This document shows, one piece after another, positions 51,577 to 57,689 of a DNA stretch of 57,689 nucleotides. Source of the DNA: an uncultured Muribaculaceae bacterium (GTDB lineage: Bacteria; Bacteroidota; Bacteroidia; Bacteroidales; Muribaculaceae); assembly GCA_904501735.1 (NCBI GenBank), contig CAJGBY010000013.1, positions 1 to 57,689 of the forward strand. The letters are read 5' to 3'. Position 1 is the stretch's first letter, and every line of letters starts with the position of its first letter. Below the pieces are notes generated by a model. The model saw nothing but the letters and a program-made list of their open reading frames with translations, ran no database searches and was not told the DNA's origin. Made by a program: the position numbers and the translations under genes.

Positions 51577-54252
51577 ATGAGAACTAAACTTATTTTAGCT
51601 ACCTGCTTTTTAGCTGCTTTAGCAACAAGTTGCAACGAGAAAACAACAGTTACAAGCGACATTATTGAACAAAACGACATCTACACTGTCAATGGCGACA
51701 GCGTGGTCCAAGGTGATTTCGTAGCTAAGGCTATTAGCGACACCGAAGTGGTTACCAACTATGCTTCTCCTGCCGATGAAGCACCATCGCCTCTCATCGA
51801 GTTCCGTCTATCGCTCAATTCGCGCGACAACGAACTTATCCCTGGCGAAACTCACTATTCTATCGTTGGTACCGACACCATTATTCCTCTTGGTGTGCCA
51901 GCTCAAGGCAAACCTCAACTTCCTGCCGACTGCAAACCTCTCGACAAGAATGCCGAATGGACACTCAAAGTGAATGTGGCACCTCTCATCAAGAGTTTTA
52001 AAGAAAAAGGAATCTATGTCACCAACACCAACGACACCATCTACGCCGACGACTTCAAAGGTATATGGGTGGCTGGTAACATCGACCCTCTCACTTGGGA
52101 CTTCGACAACCTTTATGGTAAGGATAAGCAAAAGCTTCAACCTATCGAAGGCGACACTATCTATGGCGTGAAGATTGCGCTTAACCCTGATGTTCAAAAG
52201 ACCGACCTTCCTAAGAATTGGAAGATCGATGCTCCTAATCCTGACTATCCTATCTACACTTCCGACCAAAAGCTTATCAATGCCCTCTACAATATGGCTA
52301 TTGAAAACATGCTTGCTGTGGTAAACGCCGACAATGCTTTCCGCGCTGGCGAAAACTGGGACGGCGTGTGGACTCGCGACGCAAGCTATGCTATTCACCT
52401 CGGCATAGGCCTCATCGACCCAGAGCATTCTATCAACAGTCTTAAGATTAAGGTGAAGAACGATCGCATCATTCAAGACACTGGTACTGGTGGTTCATGG
52501 CCTGCTTCAAGCGACCGTGAAGTGTGGAGCATCGCTGCTTGGGAAATCTATAAAATCACTGGCGACAAGGAATGGCTTAAATATGCCTACAATGTAATCA
52601 AAAATTCGGTTGCTGATGATATCCCAACCATTTGGGACAACAAATTCCGTCTTATGCATGGCGAACAGTCTTATCTCGACTGGCGCGAACAATCTTACCC
52701 TAAATGGGCGTCTCCTAAGGACATCTACGAATCAATGTGCTTGGGTACTAACGCAGTTTTTGCACAAACTTATTCTATTCTTGCCGAAATGAGCGAAGAA
52801 TTGGGCGAAGACGGCTCACAATATGAAAAGATTGCTGCCGAACTCAAAAATGCTATCAACCAAAATCTATGGATGGAAGACAAGGGTTATTATAGTGGTT
52901 ATATCTATGGTGGTACTTATCCTCTTAAGTCGCCTATGACCGATGCTCTCGGACAATCTCTTTGTGTGATTTTCGGTATTGCCGACGACGACCGTGACGC
53001 GAAACTTATCGCTAACACTCCTGCCACTCCTTACGGCATCTCGTCTATCTATCCTAAGATTCGCAACATCAAGCCTTACCACAACGATGCTATATGGCCT
53101 TTCGTTCAAGGCTATTGGAACTGGGCTGCTGCTAAAGCTGGCAACGAAACAGCTCTTTCTCATGGTTTGGGAGCTATCTACCGTGCTGCAGCATTGTTTG
53201 GTACTCACAAAGAATTGTTTGTTTCAACCACTGGCGACTACCGTGGTGCAGCTACCAATAGCGACAAGCAATTGTGGAGTGCTGCGGGCAACTTGGCTAT
53301 GATTTACCGCGTATTCCTCGGCATGACCTATCTTTCTAATGGTATCAAGTTCGAGCCATTCATTCCTACTTCAATTCCAGGCACTAAGTCTCTTAAGGGA
53401 TTCAAATATCGCAATGCCGTGCTCAACATCACAGTCAAAGGCACTGGTAACAAGATTGCTCAATTCAGCATCGATGGCGAAGTGCGCAAGGACAATTTCG
53501 TTCCTGCCAACATCGAAGGTGAACACAACATCGAAATCACTATGGCAAACAATGCTTTCAAGGCTGCTAAGGCTACTGTGAAGCACCCTGAATTTATGCC
53601 TGCTACTCCTTGGACAGTGTGGAATGGCAATGAAGCCACTATCGCTGCTCCTGAAGAAGGTGTGAACTACGACATCTACATCAACGGTACTAAGAAAGGT
53701 ACTGCTAAGGACGGTAAGATCAGCATTCCTAATGTCGACAAGTACACCACTGTGAACATCGTGCCTGTGGGCAAGGAATTCACTGGCTTCATGTCGCGCA
53801 CTCAAGAAATCATCCCTGAAGGTGCTATGAGCATCTACCAATTCGAAAGTGTAGCTCCTGCAGGCACCGACCTTGTTCCTGCAAGCCACAGCAAGAAGTT
53901 TGTCGAAACCACTATCGAAAAGAACAACGACATCACTCTGATGGTAAATGTCGAAAAGGCTGGTACTTATCTTATCGATGTTCGCTATGCTAATGGTAGC
54001 GGACCTATCAACACCGACAACAAATGTGCTATTCGCACACTTATCGTCAACAACCACGAAGTGGGCGCTATCGTAATGCCTCAACGCGGATATGGCGAAT
54101 GGGTGAGCACTGGTTTCAGTAACATGATTCAAGTAGACCTTCTAAGTGGCAAGAATATGCTTCAAATCAAGTATATCACTCCACAAAATGTGAACATGAA
54201 CGGCAAAGTGAATACTGCCCTTCTTGACTATATGCGTGTCATCAAGAAATAA
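51577..54252 (+). CDS. Six-hairpin glycosidase lipoprotein (MGH1/GH63-like), probable alpha-glucosidase
   Basis: The 891-residue lipoprotein (signal ending ATSC, Cys19) has an N-terminal beta domain to about residue 220. An (alpha/alpha)6 glycosidase domain follows, with NWDGVWTRDASYAIHLG, GGSWPASSDREVWSIAAWE and PFVQGYWNWAAAK. The C-terminal carbohydrate-binding-like beta module (about 760-890) includes YLIDVRYANGSGP. The fold is shared by GH15/GH63/GH94-type enzymes, and the fit to GH63-like alpha-glucosidases is the best I can see. It should act at the cell surface or periplasm. It is 12 bases upstream of a GH13 amylase, suggesting joint alpha-glucan breakdown. Confidence 0.75.
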   Translation: MRTKLILATCFLAALATSCNEKTTVTSDIIEQNDIYTVNGDSVVQGDFVAKAISDTEVVTNYASPADEAPSPLIEFRLSLNSRDNELIPGETHYSIVGTDTIIPLGVPAQGKPQLPADCKPLDKNAEWTLKVNVAPLIKSFKEKGIYVTNTNDTIYADDFKGIWVAGNIDPLTWDFDNLYGKDKQKLQPIEGDTIYGVKIALNPDVQKTDLPKNWKIDAPNPDYPIYTSDQKLINALYNMAIENMLAVVNADNAFRAGENWDGVWTRDASYAIHLGIGLIDPEHSINSLKIKVKNDRIIQDTGTGGSWPASSDREVWSIAAWEIYKITGDKEWLKYAYNVIKNSVADDIPTIWDNKFRLMHGEQSYLDWREQSYPKWASPKDIYESMCLGTNAVFAQTYSILAEMSEELGEDGSQYEKIAAELKNAINQNLWMEDKGYYSGYIYGGTYPLKSPMTDALGQSLCVIFGIADDDRDAKLIANTPATPYGISSIYPKIRNIKPYHNDAIWPFVQGYWNWAAAKAGNETALSHGLGAIYRAAALFGTHKELFVSTTGDYRGAATNSDKQLWSAAGNLAMIYRVFLGMTYLSNGIKFEPFIPTSIPGTKSLKGFKYRNAVLNITVKGTGNKIAQFSIDGEVRKDNFVPANIEGEHNIEITMANNAFKAAKATVKHPEFMPATPWTVWNGNEATIAAPEEGVNYDIYINGTKKGTAKDGKISIPNVDKYTTVNIVPVGKEFTGFMSRTQEIIPEGAMSIYQFESVAPAGTDLVPASHSKKFVETTIEKNNDITLMVNVEKAGTYLIDVRYANGSGPINTDNKCAIRTLIVNNHEVGAIVMPQRGYGEWVSTGFSNMIQVDLLSGKNMLQIKYITPQNVNMNGKVNTALLDYMRVIKK

Positions 54253-54264
54253 TCTATTTTCACA

Positions 54265-56112
54265 ATGAATTCTAACCTAAGATTCTTCATAACTGCGGTG
54301 CTTTGTGCTTTTGCCTCTACATTGTGGGCAAAAGCCTCGGCGCCAAGCATTGAGCCTCCTTTTTGGTGGACGGGTATGAACAACCCTCAAGTGCAACTCA
54401 TGGTAAACGGCAACGACATTCGCGATGCCATACCTTCTATCGACTATCCTGGCGTGGCTATCGACAGTGTTGTGCGTCTCGACAGCCCTAACTACCAGAT
54501 AATCTACCTTTACATTGCGCCTTCGGCTAAACCTGGCACAATGAACATATCATTCAAGAATGGTAAGAAGACCTCAAAGGTAGCCTACGAGCTCAAACAA
54601 CGCGACGGCATTTTGCCTAACACTTTTTCTTCGGAAGATGTACTTTATCTTATCATGCCCGACCGTTTTGCCGACGGCGACACCACCAACAACACACTCA
54701 AGGAAATGAATTTCCCTGTTGCTGTTGACCGTAACGACCCAAGCGGACGACATGGGGGCGACCTTAAGGGTATCGAGAACAACCTCGACTACATCGAATC
54801 GCTCGGAGTTACTGCCATTTGGCTCAACCCAGTGCTCGAAAATGATATGCCTGGTGGCACTTATCATGGATATGCTACAACAAATTACTATCGTGTCGAC
54901 CCTCGCTTCGGGACTAACGATGAATATCGCTCTCTCATCGCTGCATCGCACAACAGAGGCATCAAGGTGGTGATGGATATGATTTTCAACCATTCGGGTA
55001 GTTCTCACCCTTGGATCGACGACCTTCCAAGCAAGGATTGGTTAAACTTTCCCGATGGTAGCTGCTTGACCAACTTCCGTCTATCTACTATCAACGACCC
55101 TTATGCGAGCGATTACGACCGCACTCGTTCGGTGAAAGGCTGGTTCGTGCCATCTATGCCCGACCTCAACCAACAAAATCCTCACCTCATGCGTTACCTC
55201 ATTCAAAACTCTATATGGTGGATTGAATATAGCAAAATCGATGGTATTCGCATGGACACCTACCCTTATGCCGACATGGAGCCTATGGCACAATGGATTG
55301 CCGATGTGCAAAAGGAATATCCAGGCTATAACATCGTAGGCGAAGCATGGTATGGCGATGTGGCTGGCACTGCCTATTGGCAACGCGGAAGTCGCATCAA
55401 CAAGCAAGGCGATCCTAACCTACCTACGGTGATGGATTTCCCTACAATGATTATTGCCACACAAGCATTCCACGAAAACACTCTTGAATACGGTCAAGGA
55501 TTGAACAAAATATACAACCGTTTGTCGCTCGACTACCTATATGAGAACCCTAAGAATGTACTTACATTCCTCGACAATCACGACACCGACCGTTTCTTGC
55601 TCACTAAGCCCAAAAATCTCGGTTCGTGGAAACAAGGCATTGCATTCCTGCTCACCACTCGTGGCATTCCTCAAATCTACTATGGTACTGAGCTTCTTAT
55701 GCATGGCGACAAGAAAAAGACCGATGGCGATGTGCGCAAAGATGTTCCTGGAGGCTTCCCCGGCGATACCAATAACGAATTCACTCGCGAAGGACGCTCC
55801 GACTTGCAAAACGAGGCTATCGATTTCTTGAGCAAACTTGCTACTTGGCGCAAAGGCAACAAAGTGATTTCGGAAGGTTCATTAAAGCACTTCATGCCCG
55901 AAAATGGTATGTATGTCTACGAACGCCGACTTGGCGACCACCGAGCAGTAGTGATTATGAACGGAACCGACCGTCAGCTAAGCGTGGATATGAGCATTTA
56001 TCGCGAAATTTTGCCTTCGGGCACCACATTACGCGATGTAATCACAGGCGAACAATTCACCGTTACGCCCGAAATCCATTTCGCACCTCGTGCTCTATAT
56101 ATACTTGAATAA
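54265..56112 (+). CDS. Periplasmic alpha-amylase family GH13 (SusA/neopullulanase-like)
   Basis: The 615-residue protein has a signal peptide (about 1-22), an N-terminal beta domain, then the TIM-barrel GH13 domain with all four conserved regions: DMIFNHSG, GIRMDTYPY (nucleophile Asp331), GEAWYG (acid/base Glu360) and FLDNHDTDRF (Asp440). A C-terminal beta domain follows. It resembles SusA-type neopullulanases that cleave maltooligosaccharides in the periplasm. It is second in the operon and ends at a strong terminator. Confidence 0.92.
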   Translation: MNSNLRFFITAVLCAFASTLWAKASAPSIEPPFWWTGMNNPQVQLMVNGNDIRDAIPSIDYPGVAIDSVVRLDSPNYQIIYLYIAPSAKPGTMNISFKNGKKTSKVAYELKQRDGILPNTFSSEDVLYLIMPDRFADGDTTNNTLKEMNFPVAVDRNDPSGRHGGDLKGIENNLDYIESLGVTAIWLNPVLENDMPGGTYHGYATTNYYRVDPRFGTNDEYRSLIAASHNRGIKVVMDMIFNHSGSSHPWIDDLPSKDWLNFPDGSCLTNFRLSTINDPYASDYDRTRSVKGWFVPSMPDLNQQNPHLMRYLIQNSIWWIEYSKIDGIRMDTYPYADMEPMAQWIADVQKEYPGYNIVGEAWYGDVAGTAYWQRGSRINKQGDPNLPTVMDFPTMIIATQAFHENTLEYGQGLNKIYNRLSLDYLYENPKNVLTFLDNHDTDRFLLTKPKNLGSWKQGIAFLLTTRGIPQIYYGTELLMHGDKKKTDGDVRKDVPGGFPGDTNNEFTREGRSDLQNEAIDFLSKLATWRKGNKVISEGSLKHFMPENGMYVYERRLGDHRAVVIMNGTDRQLSVDMSIYREILPSGTTLRDVITGEQFTVTPEIHFAPRALYILE

Positions 56113-56130
56113 TCACAACCCCTTATATAC

Positions 56131-56164
56131 AAAAAATGCCCGACTCATCATCGGGCATTTTTTT
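56131..56164. terminator. Bidirectional terminator between amylase and MATE genes
   Basis: AAAAAATGCCCGA pairs with TCGGGCATTTTTT around a 7-base loop, with A/T tracts for both strands. It serves two convergent genes. Confidence 0.9.
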
Positions 56165-56177
56165 GTGTCTATATCTT

Positions 56178-57524
56178 TTAAGCAAACTTTTCCAATTTCT
56201 TTTGGCGAATAAGCCACGCGTAGGCCACTACACATATTATCACCGACAGGAGCGAACCAGCATTGGTTGCCATACCCATTGGATAAAGCGTTTCGGGATA
56301 CATTATCGATGCCAGATACGCCAACGGAACACGCGCAAGCACTATCGCCACCACATTGTGAATGAACGACAATATCGACCAACCACAAGCACAGAAGAAC
56401 CCACTGAAGCAGAAATGTATTCCTGCAAGCACACAGTCCCACACATAGCCTCTCAGATATTGGTCGCCAAGCCTTATCACCTCGCTTTCGCTTGTGAATA
56501 GACTCACCACATCGCCCGCCACAAATTGTATTACAATCGAGAACACCAATCCAAACCCGACAGTAATTCCGAGTGCTTCCCATAAAGTTTTTTTGGCTCT
56601 ATCCACCTTCTTTGCACCAAGGTTTTGTGCCGACACAGCCGACACCGTAGAAAGCATCGACGATGGTATCAAGAACAACACCCCTATCACCTTTTCCACT
56701 ATTCCCACAGCGGCAGCATCATTCAAGCCACGAAGATTGGCTATTATCGTAATCACAAGGAATGCTATTTGGATAAATCCGTCTTGCAATGCCACTGGGA
56801 CACCTATTTTCAACATCTGCCCCATCACAGCCTTTTGTGGTTGGAGGTCGGCACGAGTAACTCCCATGCCATTCTTACGCACCTTTATAACCACAAGCGC
56901 CACTATCACGCTCACCGTTTGCGATAGCACCGTTGCCACTGCTGCACCCGTTGCACCCATGCCCATACCGCCTATCAGCACATAGTCGAGCACTATATTC
57001 ACAACGCATGCCACCATAACGAAATACAACGGACTGCGCGTGTTGCCCATACCACGGAATATTGATGCTATTATGTTATATGCCACGACAAATGGAACTC
57101 CTGCAAAACATATTGTGAGATACATCGTAGTTTCGCCCACAGCCTCGGCAGGTGTCGACATCACTTTCACAATATCGCCCACCGTAATGAGCAAAACCAG
57201 CGACATCACCACCGAAAACGCCAAGAACAATGTTATCGTGTTGCCCACCACCTTTGTGGTGCGTTTCGCATCGTTTGCACCCACCGATTGAGCAGTCAAC
57301 ACTGTTGTTCCCATTGCAAGCCCCACTATTATCACCGTGAGCATATGCATTATTTGGCTACCTATCGACACTGCTGTTATCGTACTCACGCCACAGTACT
57401 GACCCACCACAAACAGGTCGACAAGTCCGTAAAGTATTTGCAGAAAATACGAAAACAAATACGGAATCGAGAAATACACTATATTCCCCAACACGCTGCC
57501 AGTAGTCAAATTCTCCCCTTGCAT
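56178..57524 (-). CDS. MATE family efflux transporter
   Basis: The 448-residue protein has 12 hydrophobic segments in two halves. It has MATE-like sequences PYLFSYFLQILYGLVDLFVV, GQYCGVSTITAVSIGSQIM, GTTVLTAQSVGAND and SAVSAQNLGAKKVDRAKK. MATE proteins export drugs or other cationic compounds using Na+ or H+. Substrate is unknown. It is a single gene with a TATCTTTG -7 box at 57549-57556. Confidence 0.9.
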   Translation of the reverse strand: MQGENLTTGSVLGNIVYFSIPYLFSYFLQILYGLVDLFVVGQYCGVSTITAVSIGSQIMHMLTVIIVGLAMGTTVLTAQSVGANDAKRTTKVVGNTITLFLAFSVVMSLVLLITVGDIVKVMSTPAEAVGETTMYLTICFAGVPFVVAYNIIASIFRGMGNTRSPLYFVMVACVVNIVLDYVLIGGMGMGATGAAVATVLSQTVSVIVALVVIKVRKNGMGVTRADLQPQKAVMGQMLKIGVPVALQDGFIQIAFLVITIIANLRGLNDAAAVGIVEKVIGVLFLIPSSMLSTVSAVSAQNLGAKKVDRAKKTLWEALGITVGFGLVFSIVIQFVAGDVVSLFTSESEVIRLGDQYLRGYVWDCVLAGIHFCFSGFFCACGWSILSFIHNVVAIVLARVPLAYLASIMYPETLYPMGMATNAGSLLSVIICVVAYAWLIRQKKLEKFA

Positions 57525-57548
57525 AAGTCAATCATCTTTTCTCAATCG

Positions 57549-57556
57549 CAAAGATA
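57549..57556 (-). promoter_or_regulatory. -7 box of the MATE gene
   Basis: Exact minus-strand TATCTTTG lies 24 bases before the start codon. No TTTG is seen at -33. Confidence 0.55.
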
Positions 57557-57633
57557 CGAAGAACTTGCGTAAAAATGGCAGAATGAGGGCAAAATATGAT
57601 AAGTGGTTGGTACTTATACCATTTTTGTGTTAT

Positions 57634-57678
57634 CCCGCCATATTTCTAATTTCGGCAGAAATAGCCGTATATGGTGGG
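57634..57678. repeat. Long imperfect hairpin at the window edge
   Basis: CCCGCCATAT (57634-57643) pairs with ATATGGTGGG (57669-57678) with one G-T pair. Inside, TTTCT and AGAAA can pair. It may be an RNA structure or repeat element; the context is cut off. Confidence 0.4.
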
Positions 57679-57689
57679 TATTAGAGAAA

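Noticed and set aside
53371..54132. 253-codon minus-strand open frame inside the six-hairpin glycosidase gene
   Set aside because: It is antisense to a well-conserved coding region and has no family features.

Overview
The window is a chromosomal stretch of a Bacteroidales bacterium, probably from the Muribaculaceae/Prevotellaceae side (the family is a guess). The evidence is consistent throughout. Promoters fit the Bacteroidetes pattern TTTG-N19/20-TAnnTTTG. UpxY-type antitermination, DUF4270, DUF6089 and DUF6242 lipoprotein or barrel families are present. BamA is grouped with several OmpH/Skp chaperones, and there are SusA-like glycosidases and a BspA-type leucine-rich repeat protein. Coding is dense, moderately AT-rich and mostly on the minus strand.

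Layout, left to right. (1) 1-2265: the 5' part of rpsL, then rfbC and a GlmU-like sugar nucleotidyltransferase transcribed divergently from back-to-back -7 boxes. (2) 2318-6409: an nrfH-nrfA-ccsB-ccsA operon for nitrite ammonification with its System II cytochrome c maturation genes. (3) 6518-15008: a cation/proton antiporter, asd, then fadD-prfB-argB (prfB carries the classical autoregulatory +1 frameshift) and a divergent ArgE-like deacylase. (4) 15107-26084: a complete Wzx/Wzy-type surface polysaccharide operon. It runs from the UpxY-like antiterminator through ugd, wzx, GT4, wzy, GT2, wecB, wecC and a second GT4 to a WecA-like initiating transferase. (5) 26339-33189: glycerate kinase, tRNA-His, a small LRR protein, capA-nagA and ffh-folD. 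The ffh gene is interrupted by one in-frame TAA between its GTPase (NG) and signal-sequence-binding (M) domains. (6) 33468-45706: a single-domain GT5-like protein with a DUF4270 lipoprotein; an envelope cluster DUF6089-uppS-bamA-skp-skp-skp; a DUF6242 lipoprotein; then prmC-recX-comF. (7) 45713-51062: a stripped phage-derived module. It has an apparently intact large terminase on one strand and three phage-like or unknown genes on the other, with no capsid, portal, integrase or lysis genes. (8) 51063-51576: a gene-free interval holding a candidate sRNA of about 200 nt with its own promoter and terminator. (9) 51577-57524: a two-gene alpha-glucan operon (six-hairpin glycosidase lipoprotein and GH13 amylase), then a MATE transporter.

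The observations most worth following up are the in-frame stop in ffh, the minimal terminase module, the GT5-like protein that has lost its KxGG substrate-binding motif, the candidate sRNA, and a hexanucleotide-repeat-encoded Tyr-Gly tract in the barrel part of BamA. All calls come from reading sequence and translations. No database search or structure prediction was run.
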